A stretch of DNA of 64,000 nucleotides from Diphasiastrum complanatum (GCA_029204225.1 CM055103.1:53941397-54005396); one strand, 5' to 3'. Shown: positions 1-11,113, counted from the first letter of the stretch. Notes: generated by a model from the sequence alone, not told the origin. Numbers and translations: made by a program.

Positions 1-122
1 ATAGATTGGTTGGCCATTGTAGTGGAACTAAATTGAGGGTTGTCATACTCTTTTGCACGAGTCTTGTATCATACTCTTTTGCACAAGTCTTGTTGTAATG
101 ATGGATTTATCTCCTCTATTCT
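1..122. repeat. Inverted repeat, left arm
   Basis: This stretch is nearly the reverse complement of 4236-4356. It contains two tandem copies of a unit built around catactcttttgcac (roughly 25 bp period). The mate reads as a degenerate gag-like sequence on the plus strand, so the pair is probably two opposite-facing copies of one retroelement segment flanking about 4.1 kb. Confidence 0.75.
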
Positions 123-185
123 CCTAAATTCTATTTTAATCTGCCTCCATTCATGCTGTATTTTCACTCATGTTGTCGCACAGTC

Positions 186-350
186 TGCATATTTACATGT
201 AAAATAAGACAGACAAATAAAATGCGACTGCCTGCATAAATACAAGTAGATTCTCACATGCGAAGAAAAGGCGAAAAACGCAACATTGTGTTTTTACACG
301 GGATTTGTGACAGGAGAAAAAGGTGACACTGCCTTACGAAATACCAAAGG
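186..350 (-). repeat. Copia 5' leader/LTR-like remnant
   Basis: Non-coding. Phrases such as gcgaaaaacg, tgacagg and gtgacactg recur at about 59190-59310, beside a minus-strand copia pol. Together with the gag fragment just to its right, this suggests the end of another copy of that copia family. No exact LTR terminus can be set. Confidence 0.4.
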
Positions 351-479
351 TGCACTAGGAAAAGTGAAGGCACCTTCTAAATCAAATCCTAAGGCATTTT
401 GTCAGAGTGATGCATTTTTCACATCTTCACCAACGTTCATTTCAGCAAAGCCTAACGTCGCGGCCTTTTCATGCTCATC

Positions 480-801
480 CCATACAACTGTGCTAACGGA
501 TTTGAAAACGACAAGATCCACCCATGATCTCGGTGTCCCATACTTCTTTTGAAGTCTGAGCTTTATCTATGTGGCCAATCTAAGTGTCTGATATATTGAG
601 AATAATAAGCGCGAAAGCTTTACCATCCTTTGATTTCCACTTTAAGTCAGTTGTGTCATGTTCAGGCTTCACTTTGATACCTATAACAACATCCCACAAC
701 TCGTTGGCAATTAGCAATGTCTTCATCTTAGATTTACACAAGTAGTAATTGGATCCATTCAGCTTGTCTATGATAAGACTGATTTTACTTTGAGAATCCA
801 T
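480..801 (-). pseudogene. Ty1/copia gag N-terminal fragment
   Basis: The minus strand reads a copia-type gag start: KLNGSNYYLCKSKMKTLL, then ANELWDVV, continuing past a stop to TSKEVWDT. These are hallmarks of the DUF4219/UBN2 gag region of plant copia elements, which packages the element RNA. The usual Trp of the NYYLW motif is Cys here. A stop sits near 582 and the frame breaks after it. There is no zinc knuckle, protease or pol. It is a dead fragment, probably from the same family as the minus-strand copia at 59.4-60.4 kb. Confidence 0.75.
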
Positions 802-1003
802 CTGGAACTTTAGTTTGTCGATAAATTGATGACGTTAAGAATGATGTCGTGCTGCGGTAACAATTGGAAATCAACTATCTGATACTGAAATTTGATACCA
901 CAAATTTGAAGAATATGATACTATGAAAAGTATCTAATGATATCGATTTGATATCCTAAAAGATATCAAGTATTAGAGGTCTGATATAACATATCGCTCT
1001 CTT
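802..1003. other. AT-rich spacer with GATATC-type repeats
   Basis: No gene. Short recurring gatatc/gatact words (for example tgatatcgatttgatatcc) give local dyad symmetry. It separates the minus-strand gag from the plus-strand fragment to the right. Confidence 0.5.
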
Positions 1004-1640
1004 GTGCAAGTTATACTAAATGGCTTATTTGATGATCATGCTAATCTTGTTCAAAGATTTGCTATTCAAAGAACTTTTTCAAGCATGGTGGATTTGCAAA
1101 AGATCTTGGTGAATGAGGAATATAGGCTTCAAGCAAGACGTGGATCTACAACAACGTCACAAGTGGATGTGACTCATTTTGTTTTTCTCACATGAATCTT
1201 TTATTGTGTAGATGATGCTATGCAAGTGGATGTTGATTCTCACAGTTTTCAAGCAACCAATGGATCTGGAAAAAAAAGTACTAGAAACTTACTTTGATGT
1301 TCAAGTGGAAGATCAAGAGGTTCATATAAAAGGGCTTCAATCACACAAAAGAAAAGGTGGCGATTTGGAACTAGTCAAGAGCATCAAAGGAGAGTCAATT
1401 GCAAAATATGTTTTGGATCTGTTTTTGCAGGTGTTTGAAGACTCAAGTAAGGTCAAAGGAGCATAAAGGAAGTGTTTTTTAAGTTTAATTTACTTATTCT
1501 ATCTCATGTTTGAGCAATTTCATGTGAATGTGTGCAAATTGTCAAGATATGGTAAAACTAGCTACGTTGGTTTTCATCATTTTGATGTTGGAAATGTATT
1601 AGCATTCTTGGTTGGTTTTGTTGATGGAAATGAAGATAAA
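1004..1640 (+). pseudogene. Copia-like gag/internal fragment
   Basis: The first part reads like the C-terminal half of a UBN2 gag (FSSMVDLQKILVNEEYRLQ). The part from about 1505 to 1640 is the inverse of 38000-38135, an internal piece of an LTR element lying in the CACTA gene. Stops interrupt the reading frame near 1195 and 1466. Homology to that family ends at about 1640, where gypsy integrase sequence begins without any LTR, so this is a recombined junction. Confidence 0.6.
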
Positions 1641-1877
1641 AGATGCAAGGCATGGCATGATCGCCGATTGCACAAGAAAGATCTTCGATAAGGAGATCTA
1701 GTCCTCATGTATAAAACTAAGGCGATCAAGGGAAAGTTGAAGTTCATAGGCAAAGGCTCGTTCCGAGTAAAGGAGATCCTCAGTCATGGAGCCATGAAAC
1801 TCAAACAGTTAGATGGGACGCCATTCGATACTCCCATCAATGGTAGCCGACTTCACAAGTATTGGCCACCTCAGTGA
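1641..1877 (+). pseudogene. Ty3/gypsy integrase C-terminal fragment
   Basis: The plus strand reads KAWHDRRLHKKDLR, then a stop, then GDLVLMYKTK, KGKLKF, FRVKEIL and finally PINGSRLHKYWPPQ followed by a stop. This is the end of a gypsy integrase, the C-terminal DNA-binding part of the enzyme that inserts element cDNA. It closely resembles the minus-strand piece at 27666-28102. The catalytic core is absent. Confidence 0.8.
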
Positions 1878-3000
1878 TCCAAGGGGTGGATGACGCATAC
1901 AATGACCAGATCAAACATCCTAGCCAAATATAATGAAATCAAGCCAAAATTTAGATTAAATCTAGTCAGATCAAGCGAAATCCACCAAATTTTAGCAAGA
2001 TCAGGCAAGATCCGGACAGATCAAGGAAGATCTGATAAGATCCAAGTGGAATCCAGTTTCAGATAGGATCCAAAGGGCAGCAGGTCATTAGATAATAACA
2101 ATCAGCTCCATCCTTGCAAATCATATACGACAATTTTGAGAAAAAAATAGCAAAATGGAGGTAAAAGTCACTTAAACTGGTGAATCAATTACCAATTGTC
2201 CATCAAAACTCTTGAGGAGCTCTCCATAGTTAGATCTGACCTGGATGCACAAGTATACCAGTCTACAAGAGCTAGGGATTAGAGAATCTCAAGATCTCAC
2301 CAAAAAACACCAAAAAAGAGCACTTTTTCCATGATTTTTTGAGATCCCTTGGGAACTAACTCTTGGGACTTTGTCAGTCACTAAATCTGACTCAGATATA
2401 TCTATAAAAATCTTTTCGAGAGTTACTGATGGAAAAATCATCAAAATTGAGTGTCTGCGAGGGTTCACAAAACGAGAAATTAAGGAACCTTCGTAGGGCA
2501 TCAAGATCTGCAAACCAACCTTCGTAGAGGGCATAAATGGAATCAGAGCAGTGAAATTAGCCGGCCTACATGGTCTGATCTTAAAAATCCAACATCTGGA
2601 GCAAGTTGTGTGAAGTTCACCTCCTACGAGGGTTGAACCTTCGCAAACAGGTTGAGTCAAATCACCTTTTGAACCTTCGCAAACTTCACTGAGGTCTTAG
2701 AATATTGTGTCGAAGGTCCCTACAAAATTTTGGTTGGAACTGACCTGGGGAAAGTGCACTTTTCCTAATACGCACTCTAAATTCCACTATATAAGGGAGA
2801 AATTCAAGTCATTTAGCACTTCATTCAGCAAAGAGTGTCGAAAATCACACCAAATTTTCAAAGTGATCAAATTGTGATGAAAAATCTCACCAGCCCTCAT
2901 CAGCCCTTACAGCCATCTGCTAGACACTCAGTTTTGTCTTTTCTACTTTCGTCCTCACCATTTTCATATTTTCCTAGTTTTTAAGCCTTTCACCCGTTTT
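1878..3000 (+). repeat. Gypsy 3' UTR/LTR-like region with AACCTTCG repeats
   Basis: Non-coding sequence directly after the integrase end. It has many gatcaag/gatccaa words at 1900-2080 and at least four aaccttcg motifs between 2480 and 2670. A TATA-like ctatataag at 2787-2795 fits an LTR promoter. The same AACCTTCG words recur after the related integrase on the minus strand (27020-27640). LTR ends could not be fixed. Confidence 0.5.
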
Positions 3001-4235
3001 TGACACCTTTTCAACTTTTTTGAGCGTCTTTTCGCCTTTTTTCAATCTCCATCGCTAACTTACTTTACCATCTGAGAAAATCCATGCGAAGCTATGTGTG
3101 GCCTTGAAATCCAAATAAACCACCACCAAGGGCCACCTACTGCCACATTTCACCATTTACTAACACACCCAATTCACCACTGTCACAACTACTCCAATCC
3201 ACTCTTCTCCTTCAAAACCTCAATCACCTCCACATTCATTTTCTCAAAATCCAACTTCTTCACCAATTCCAGATATCCTTCCTTAAAACTCTATGCTTCA
3301 CCCCAACTATGGACACCCCTTTCCTGACATTGGACTTTGGGAGCAATTATCACTAGTGGTGCAAAAGACGGTTTGGTTGGTCAATGAGCTGCAATACAAC
3401 ATTTTCGACACCTTGTCAGTGTTAAAAATTCACAATTCTAGCTTGACTAGTTTTGGTCATATGACTTGTAAATAGTTAGATGGTCATGATGTGGCTTGTC
3501 ACACGTGTCAAATAGCATAGGATTACATTCATAAGGATTCTCTCAAGTAGACCTAAGTGTTAGAACCTTTGGAATGAGTCCAAATTATGCTTAGATACAA
3601 GGGAGCAAAAATAGGAGCTATTTTTGGTAATTTTTGCATTGTTGAGGGATCTCCAAGATTCCAACCCTAACTTGGTAGGGATGAAAGATCCACCAAAATT
3701 AGCATTAGGGATAGGTTTAGGGCTACTCATACCTGCCCAAAATCGTGATGGATCATGTATATATAGGTGATGATATCTCACCAAAATCAATCAAGCAATT
3801 TCATGTTTTTTCTCTCATAATGGTGCAATTGCTCTCTATGTTCATAATTGTTTGAGTACTTGTGATTACTAATGATTATAGGATTGAATGTAGGTCTGGT
3901 GTACAGTACTCAGACTGTGGGAGGCCGTACTTTCACACGTGTGAAGCCTTCTTCAAGGATTTGGGCCATTTAGTGAGGTTCAAGCATAGATTTTTGATGG
4001 ATTTTGATGGTTCAACTTGTGCTAATCTTATGAAATCATAATCTATTGTTTTCCTCATCATTTCAAGTGTTTTAGGATCCTTATTTGCTGTAATTTTTAC
4101 AGTCAGGACAACACACACTAAGACAAGTAGAAGATGGAGCCATCTCAAAAATTCAGCAAGATAAAAAAAAGTTGGTGGCTGATTTCAATCAACAGCAGTA
4201 GCAGATCCAGAATCTCAATGCACACATCTAGCATA
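3001..4235. other. Non-coding, LTR-like stretch
   Basis: No convincing gene. 3090-3330 is a C-rich, low-complexity stretch. A TATA-like tgtatatata at 3757-3766 followed by tctcaccaaaatcaatcaag resembles a plant LTR promoter and leader. 4090-4235 reads like a gag coiled coil (QIQNLNAH) with stops. Confidence 0.35.
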
Positions 4236-4356
4236 GAGTAGAGGAGATAAATCCAACATTACAACAAGACTTGTGCAAAAGAGTATGATACAAGACTCGT
4301 GCAAAAGAGTATGACAACCCTCAATTGACTTCCACTACAATGGCCAAACAATCTCT
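4236..4356. repeat. Inverted repeat, right arm
   Basis: Reverse-complement mate of 1-122, at clearly more than 90% by eye. It has the same duplicated core (gtgcaaaagagtatga twice). Confidence 0.75.
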
Positions 4357-4689
4357 TACATAAACTCGTAAAGCTGAACAGTAGCCAAAGCCCACACCAA
4401 CATAGCTCAAAAGGTCTTAAGCAAGGCAACTCTTCTTGCGGCATCCAACCTCACCTGGACTCTCTAATACTGATCAAACTGTGCTCGACTATCACCCTTC
4501 TTGATGCTTGATCGCACTTCTACTCACCAATGTTAATAATCAAGAATCCCCCCAGTTTATCCTCTATCTCTCGTGTATCCCTCTCATTCAAATAACACTT
4601 CTTTCTTTTAATATATTGCTCATGGCCTTCTCTCTCTCCATCGGTATATTGGCCACCACTTACAGACAACTATTGTTTTCTTTTGGTCT

Positions 4690-5640
4690 GTTCACTGCTT
4701 ACATACCGCATTTGATGCCTCTCGGTTCGTTCTATCCACCGCTTACAAATCGCAACATGGTTACTTGGCGGTGGTCTTAGTTCCCTTAGCCTTCCACATA
4801 CATATTGCAATCACTGCCTTTTGGGTTTGCTACCGCTTCCGTATCCATCGTAATAAGACCGTTCTAGACCGCAATCGTTTCCTTTCCGGTTCGGTTCATC
4901 TTCCACATCCAGACCGTAATGGACCACAACTCGCTACTTGGCGGTTGCCTTCGGTCTTCTTCCACACAAAACTGCTTATAGACCTCAACTCACTACTTGG
5001 TGGTTGCCTTTAGTCCTCTTTCATCCAAAACCACATATAGACCACAACTCACTACTTCACAGTTGTCTTCGGTCTTCTTTCATCCAAATTTGTCTCAGAC
5101 CGCAATAGACCACAACCGTTGACTTGGAAGTTGCCTATGGTCCATCCAACTTCGTATCAAACCATAATAGACTGCAACCATTGCCTTTGCAGTGGCCTTT
5201 GGTCCATCCAACTTCGTATAGACTGCAACCATTGCCTTGGCAATTTCAATCAGTCCATCCAACTTTGTATTAAACCATAATAGACCGCAACCATTACCTT
5301 TGCGGTCGCCTTCAGTCGACTTCCACATAAAACTGCATATGGCCACAATAAGGCCTTTTGGTCCATTCAACTTTTAGCTTGAACGCCCGTTTGACTTTCG
5401 CATCCAAACCGCCTCAAGGCCGCATATGACCTTGTGGTTGTCTGCAGTTCATTCTAACTTCCACCTTAAGACCACATAAGGCCGCACTAGACCACAATAA
5501 GGTCACATAGGACCCCAATAGAGTTTCACATGACCGCAATAGGGCCACAGGTGATCACAATTGGCCGCATAAGATCGTATAAGACCGCATTTGTTACCTT
5601 TGCGGTTGCCTACAGTCCGTTCTAACTTGAACGTGGCTAA
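4690..5640. repeat. Divergent tandem repeat array, 50-66 bp units
   Basis: Units starting cttggcggttgcc, followed by tcttc, catcc and gaccgcaa blocks, recur at about 4763, 4938, 4997, 5056, 5122, 5185, 5234 and 5298. Spacing is mostly 50-66 bp. Units are diverged, and short open frames across the array are a product of the repeat. It resembles a minisatellite or a decayed LTR internal array. No gene is seen. Confidence 0.7.
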
Positions 5641-6059
5641 GAGGCCTTAGCCTTGCAACTAATAAACTATGAAAATAACATGGTGGTCCATCTTATCATT
5701 ATTGTACTTATGCTAAGTCAACATTTGAGCTATATAATCCATGTAGATGTCTAACTTCTAACTTTATTCATCATCCACATAATATTTGACTATGTAAAAT
5801 CTAACTTTAATACATTGGCCAGAATTGGCCTAGCATATATTCCCCAACAAAGAGAACCGAGTTCCACCGAGGTGTACTATTCATCTGTTTCATGTGGTTG
5901 CAATGTTTGTCTGTCGTTTGTGCTGCCACTATCCTCTATTGGGTGAGCTATGGACCAATGCCAGTTGATGTGCCCTCAAGGTGTGGTTGATTGAAGGTTA
6001 TGCCCGCTTTCACTATATCAAATAAGGAGTAAATCATGCCCCAATTAAGATCAGTATTT
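5641..6059. other. No gene seen
   Basis: AT-rich sequence without an open frame of note, recognisable repeat or terminator. Confidence 0.4.
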
Positions 6060-6420
6060 CCCTCATGAGGATAATATACCGTCACGCGACTATTATTAAA
6101 GGAATGCCTGGCGGAAAATGCCAAGCAGTTAAAATACTATTGCTCAAAGTATCCAAAATTTGATAGGGCCCTTCCCTTTCAGAGTATTAGTGATACTCCC
6201 TGGGTAACAGAGCACCAAACCTTCTTCAGCTCTCGTTCGTGGATGTGGCTTTTTGCATGTTTCTGCTTAATGATCCAGTTCTGCCAGTATGTATACCCCC
6301 GATGCTCCTGCAGCTTTTCCAAAACATGCAAGTGTCGCTTGCCTCTCTAATAACTTGAGAACTGCTTGTTTATTGTGGGCATACGCATGACCGCCCTACG
6401 ACAAATTTTTGCATAACACT
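6060..6420 (-). pseudogene. Gypsy integrase C-terminal relic
   Basis: The minus strand reads, with stops, ELKKVWCS-like sequence followed by KGKGPYQILDTLSNS. That is the typical gypsy integrase tail (KGPY.IL). It is interrupted by several stops and frameshifts and is clearly dead. It lies in the opposite direction to the gypsy pol relic starting at 6590. Confidence 0.55.
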
Positions 6421-6589
6421 CCAATTTGTGATGATAGCAAATAAGCACATAATCTAGGGTGTGCAAAAAAAAACTCCAAACATAAAATGATAATTGTTGG
6501 AGCTACTCTCACTCTCTCTCCTCCAACTAAGTGTCAAATGCAAGCTCTCTCACTCTCATAGAGTGGATCGAGATTTAAGATGGATAGAA

Positions 6590-7060
6590 ACATAGCCCTC
6601 AAATCAAAACCATTGTAGAGGATGTGAATATTCTACTGTCTTCTACAGACATTGATACACCCATCATCCCACTTATGATGATTGACCCTATTCCTATAGC
6701 TTGGTGCCCAGGAGAACCTAGTGTCTCTATCGCCCATGTTTCAAAAAAAGGTATCTTTCCTTGGTTGATGTTGAAATGACAGATGAACATGTAGTCCTTT
6801 ATCTAGATGCCCAACGTTATCCGCCAAAATCAATTCCTCAGGAGATCAAGTCACCAGGGCCGTTGGCTCACGTCCATCTGACATCCAAAGTACCCAACAC
6901 ACAAACATATAGGCCCAAGCCCAAAATATACACATGGGACGTGTATCTAGATGAAATCTGGGATACAATCGATGATGACATGATAAGTGAGGCAACAACA
7001 CCGCCCCCTCAGCAACCAAAAAACCCTCGGTTACAAAAAAAATAAAATTATTGATACAAA
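6590..7060 (+). pseudogene. Gypsy pol linker region (before RT)
   Basis: The plus strand reads VEDVNILLSSTDIDTPIIP and DPIPIAWCPGEPSVS. After a frameshift it continues through KPKIYTWDVYLDEIWD. The DTPII...IAW layout matches 33110-33215 (DTPIININ...NVAWLP), the segment just upstream of a gypsy reverse transcriptase. This fragment is therefore placed between protease and RT of the same kind of element. It is frameshifted near 6755. Confidence 0.5.
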
Positions 7061-7469
7061 ATTAATCGAGCATCAAAAACAGATGTGTGACTTAAGCAAC
7101 CGATTAAGCCCTTGTCTAAGGAGAAAACAACCAAACAATCAGGCCAAGCTTCCATGTTTGATAGTGACTCAACTCAGATGATTCAAAAGTTTTAGAAAAC
7201 TTTGTGGAACCACCTTTCGATCTTCCACAAAAGTTTAAACGATTTCACACTAGATGACATCGTTATCTAGTTACCACAGCCACACCGGGAACCTACACCA
7301 AGTTCCCACTCCTTTGAAGGACCCGCTAAAACAATTCCGTTCAACCTTAAAGGCTCGACAAGGGTTTATGTTAGATGACATACTTTTGAGCTACGATTAA
7401 AAAATTATGGCAAGTCAAAAGTATTAGTGTTATAATATTTTAATAATAAAAAAGGCATCTTGCAAGAAT
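7061..7469 (+). other. Degenerate gypsy interior
   Basis: No readable domain. It lies between the linker and RT pieces of one decayed gypsy copy, so it is probably unrecognisable RT fingers sequence. Confidence 0.35.
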
Positions 7470-7735
7470 TCTTAAAGGGTCTTTTTGGAAATAATGTTCA
7501 ACGTTTCAGTGGGTCATGCAGCTAGCCTTCCAAGACCTATTACATCGGACTGTCGAGATTTATCTCAACAATCTGGGTGTACATTCCTCAGCGGCTACGC
7601 ACTTTGACCCACAAGAAAATCTTCATTCGCTGCCGTAGATTTGGAATTTCACTAACCCTGACAAGTGTACAATCTAGGTCACCCATGGGGTAGTACTCGA
7701 ACATATAATTTCAAAGGTTCTACCGACCCTTCAAA
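7470..7735 (+). pseudogene. Gypsy reverse transcriptase palm fragment
   Basis: The plus strand reads AFQDLLHRTVEIYLNNLGVH, then DPQENLHSL and TNPDKCTI, matching the gypsy RT stretch F.....H..VE.Y.DD.LV.S...H...L. The catalytic YxDD box is YLNN (codons 7567-7572), so both metal-binding aspartates are lost. Several stops follow. It copies no RNA now. Confidence 0.7.
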
Positions 7736-7739
7736 AATC

Positions 7740-8200
7740 AAGGTACCAGTTAAAATGCCCTTACCTGCAACAGTGAAGGAAGGTTACGTCTTCCTCGGTC
7801 ACACAAATTATTATCGCATCTTTATAATCAATTATGTCGGCAAGGCACGACTCATTTATTTAGTTGTGGTAGATCCTCGATGGACCGAAGAACGCATTAA
7901 AGCCTTTGAGGAGTTATAAATAGCCCTTACTATGGCACCCATGCCCCGTTCTCCAGACTACACGAAAGAGTTCCATATGCATACTGATGCTAGTAAGTAT
8001 GCCATTGGAGGTCTTCTTGCACAATCGGACGACTATGGCAAGGATTTGCCAATACATTTCTTAAGCAGACAACTGGTGCCTGCTGAAGGAAACTATACCA
8101 CAACCGAACAAGAAGCATTGGCAATGGTCTATGTTGTTCAACAACTAAGACATTATTTACTGGGTCCGCCAACGAGCCAAAAAAAATATGAAAGCAGACT
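7740..8200 (+). pseudogene. Gypsy RT thumb and RNase H fragment
   Basis: KEGYVFLGHTNYYRIFI is the RT connection (FLG..NYYR.FI), followed after a stop by HTDASKYAIGGLLAQ, FLSRQLVPAEGNYTTTEQEA and RHYLLG, the gypsy RNase H domain that degrades RNA in RNA-DNA hybrids. The first catalytic Asp (HTDAS) and Glu (TEQEA) are present. The frame leaves the family after RHYLLG, and the remainder of RNase H and the integrase zinc finger are deleted. Confidence 0.85.
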
Positions 8201-8214
8201 TCACATCTGTGACT

Positions 8215-9085
8215 CCCATTATAGAAGGCGAAGCCTTCCATAAATGGAAAATTGACTTTGTTGGACTAATCAGCAGCGAAATAGACCCAAGCCCGTTATA
8301 TCCTAATAGCCACAGATTATGCCACTAAATGGATTGAGGCTCGGGCAACAAAGGACGCCAACGCAAAGACTGTAGCATGTTTTCTTTACAAAAACATTAT
8401 TAGATGTTTTGGTTGTCCTATAAGGCTAGTTAGTGATTGCTGCATGCACTTTTTAAACGTTGTCATAGATAATTTGCTACGCCATTACCTTGTAGTTCAC
8501 TGAAAGAGTACACCATACTATCCTAGATGTAATTGCCAGGCTGAATCAACTAACAAGACGATATGTAAAATATTGACAAAGATAGTTGAAAACAGTCATT
8601 CCGATTGGGAAACGAAACTCTTCTCAACTATTTGGGCTTACCGCACCACCTCAAAGAAAGCCACAGGGTGGGTTACCCCATTCCATCTCGTGTATGGTCA
8701 AGAGGTGGTAATGCCAGTCAAATTTTTAGTACCTTCTCTAAGAGTCATGGAAGCCTTCTCTACAGATCTATGTGAGAAAGCTACAATTGAGCAACAAGTC
8801 AAGACCAGGCTATTTACGTTAGCCCAGTTATGCGAGACAAGACTCATATCTTACCACGCACAACTAGTTAACAAAAGACGTCAAAAGGCCTGGCATGACC
8901 GTCACTTACGCAACAAGGATTTACACTTAGGTGACCAGGTGCTTTTTTATACATAAAAAAAACACCCCGAAAAATTGAAATTCCGAAGCGAGGGACCATA
9001 TGTTATCAATAAAATATTTCCTAATGGTGCAGTCCAACTACAAACACTTGACAGAATACTCCTAGACATTGTGGTCAACGGTGGT
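8215..9085 (+). pseudogene. Gypsy integrase core and C-terminus
   Basis: Catalytic-core pieces in order: WKIDFVG (first Asp), DYATKWIEARATKDANAKT, RLVSDCCMHF (second Asp, with Cys where Gly is usual), YYPRCNCQAEST (Glu), then TKIVENSHSDWETKLFSTIW, GYVTPF-like GWVTPFHLVYG, and the C-terminal KFRSEGPYVINKIFPNGAVQ. Frameshifts lie near 8290 and 8500 and a stop near 8955. Homology stops near 9085 inside the VVNG motif, where copia sequence starts without an LTR. Confidence 0.85.
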
Positions 9086-9744
9086 CAAGATGAATCATGT
9101 TTGATTTCAGAAGTGAAGATCTCTCAAGATTCACTATTCTTGGAGATGGATCTAGACATCAAGTGAACGGTATTGGTTCACTATGGCTCAACACCAACGG
9201 CAGAGACAGGCGACTCAAAGACGTTCTGTTCGTGCCTACTCTGCAACAAGACTTGCTCTCTGTAGAAAGAATAGCAGATGAAGGGATGCGTGTGACGTTT
9301 TCAGACGAAGCATGCAACATGATTGATGCCAATACCGGTACTCTCATCGCTCAAGGCAGAAGGAAAGGGAACCTATATCATCTGAAGGTACACCTACCTG
9401 CAGATAAGGTGCATCAGACTCATGACGACTCGCCAGACACTCCGTGGCATAGAAGACTCTGCCACATGAACTCAATGGCACTTTACCAAGCAAGCCATCA
9501 TGGAGCGATAACAGGGGTCAGCATCTCGAATGCAACCAGTTCGACCATCTGTGATGCATGTTTGAAGGGCAAGATGTCACACACACCATTCATCAAAGAC
9601 TCCTACAGAATGACAAAGATTCTGGAGCTAGTGCACTCTGACATCTGCGGACCATTCAATGTGATCATAGTAGGAGGTTCAAAGTATTATATAACCTTCA
9701 TTGATGACTATAGTAAATTTGCCAGTGTATTTCATTCAAAATAA
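9086..9744 (+). pseudogene. Copia protease end, pre-integrase and integrase start
   Basis: The plus strand reads the end of a copia protease region (ILGDGSRHQVNGIGS, LKDVLFVPTLQQDLLSVERI), the GAG-pre-integrase zinc module (WHRRLCHMNS...CDACLKGKMSH) and the integrase start LVHSDICGPF with YITFIDDYSKF. The protease DSG site and all gag are missing, so it is 5' truncated exactly where gypsy integrase ends. The frame breaks at 9744. Confidence 0.85.
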
Positions 9745-10354
9745 ATCTGAAGCACTTGATAAATTCACAGAATATGTGAATTGGACTGAGAGATCTACAG
9801 GCAACAAAGTGAAGCAGATCAAAATAGATTGATGTGGCGAATACATCTTGAATCGCTTCACTGACTTTTGCAATGATTGTGACATCATTCACAGAAGGAC
9901 TGCAACCTACACACCACAGCACAATGGTGTTGCTGAACAAAAGAACAGGACCCTGCTGGAAGCAGCCAGATGCATGATGGCCTACTCGAAGGCTCCAAGG
10001 GTACTATGGGCTGAAGCAATAGCTACAGCCGCATACATCCAGAATAGAACAGGCAAGTCTGGTGTCCCTCACACGACACCACACGAGCTATGGTGGGGTA
10101 GAAAGCTCAACCTATCTCATGTCAGAATCTTTGGCTGTGCAGCTTATGCACATATTCCTAATAAGCTTCGAAAGAAGCTTGATGAGAAAGTCGAGCAGGG
10201 ATTCTTGGTAGGTTATGACAACAACTCGTCATACTACAAAGTCTACATGAACACTGTGAAAATAATGAGAGATGTCAGATTCGATGAGAGCAGGACAATG
10301 GCCAATGACGATCATGTCAGTTATAAAGTTTTGGAGAGACAATACTATGACTAG
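9745..10354 (+). pseudogene. Copia integrase core and C-terminal part
   Basis: After a stop and a frameshift the integrase continues: KQIKIDXCGEYI, with a stop where Arg-Ser-Asp is usual, then YTPQHNGVAEQKNRTLLEAA with the catalytic Glu, then LWAEAIATAAYIQNR and VRIFGCAAYAHIP. This is the strand-transfer domain of a Ty1/copia polyprotein. It stops at 10354, before the linker to RT. Confidence 0.85.
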
Positions 10355-11113
10355 CCACCAACGACAGAGGGAGCAGAGTTTGAACACACAAACAAAGATT
10401 TTTGAGTTGTCTCCCATTCGAACAACGAATATGAGGAAGAAAGATTCGAGAGGCAACTTGCTGTCACAGTTCTTGTAAACCAAAATGGTTCCAGCCCAAG
10501 CAAAGCAGACAAGGGCAAAGGCATAGCTATTTCAGGAGGATCTCCCAGACGGTCGACAAGACCATGAAGAGCGCCAGCAAGATATGCGCTAGGCAACTTA
10601 GCTTCCACATCAGAAGAGCTCTATGGGTTCAGTGGCAAACCACAGACTTTTGAGAAAGCGATTGAAGGTCCAGATAAGGACAGATGGATCCAAGCCATGA
10701 ACGAAGGGATGGATTCCATGAGGAAGAACCAGGTATGGATGCTGGAGCCATTACCAAATAAGCGCAAGACTATCAAATACAAATGGGTCTTCAAGCACAA
10801 ATACATACCAGTTGGGAATGTGACAAAATACAAGGCAAGATTGATAGCGAAAGGTTTTTCTCAGAGATACGGTATTGACTACTTTGAAACCTTCTCTCCT
10901 GTCGTCAAACATTCGTCCCTACGTCTGTTATTTGCATATGCAGCAGCTTACGACCTCAGGATCTACATTGTGGACAAGAAGACAACCTTCTTACATGGCG
11001 AATTAGACGAAGAGGTCTACATGGATCAACCCCCAGGATATGTCTCGAATTCACTTCCTGACTATGCATGTAGAATGCATAGAAGCATCTACGGTCTGAA
11101 ACAATCAGCCTAA
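10355..11113 (+). pseudogene. Copia linker and reverse transcriptase N-terminal half
   Basis: The linker up to about 10620 is frameshifted and has an in-frame TGA near 10566. RT then reads EKAIEGPDKDRWIQAMNEG, IKYKWVFKHKY, KARLIAKGFSQRYGIDY, ETFSPVVKHSSLRLL and VDKKTTFLHGELDEEVYM, with the first catalytic Asp in VDKKT. The frame ends at TAA 11111-11113 within GLKQSA, where a CGA (Arg) codon would be expected, and continues in the same frame afterwards. Confidence 0.85.

Noticed and set aside
286-552. 88-codon plus-strand open frame
   Set aside because: Opposite to the minus-strand copia gag; no homology, starts at a non-ATG codon.
5095-5370. 91-codon minus-strand frame in the tandem array
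   Set aside because: A product of the repeat units (KAMVAVY-type repeats) with no sign of a gene.
9698-10608. Several minus-strand frames opposite copia integrase
   Set aside because: Shadows of the plus-strand integrase.
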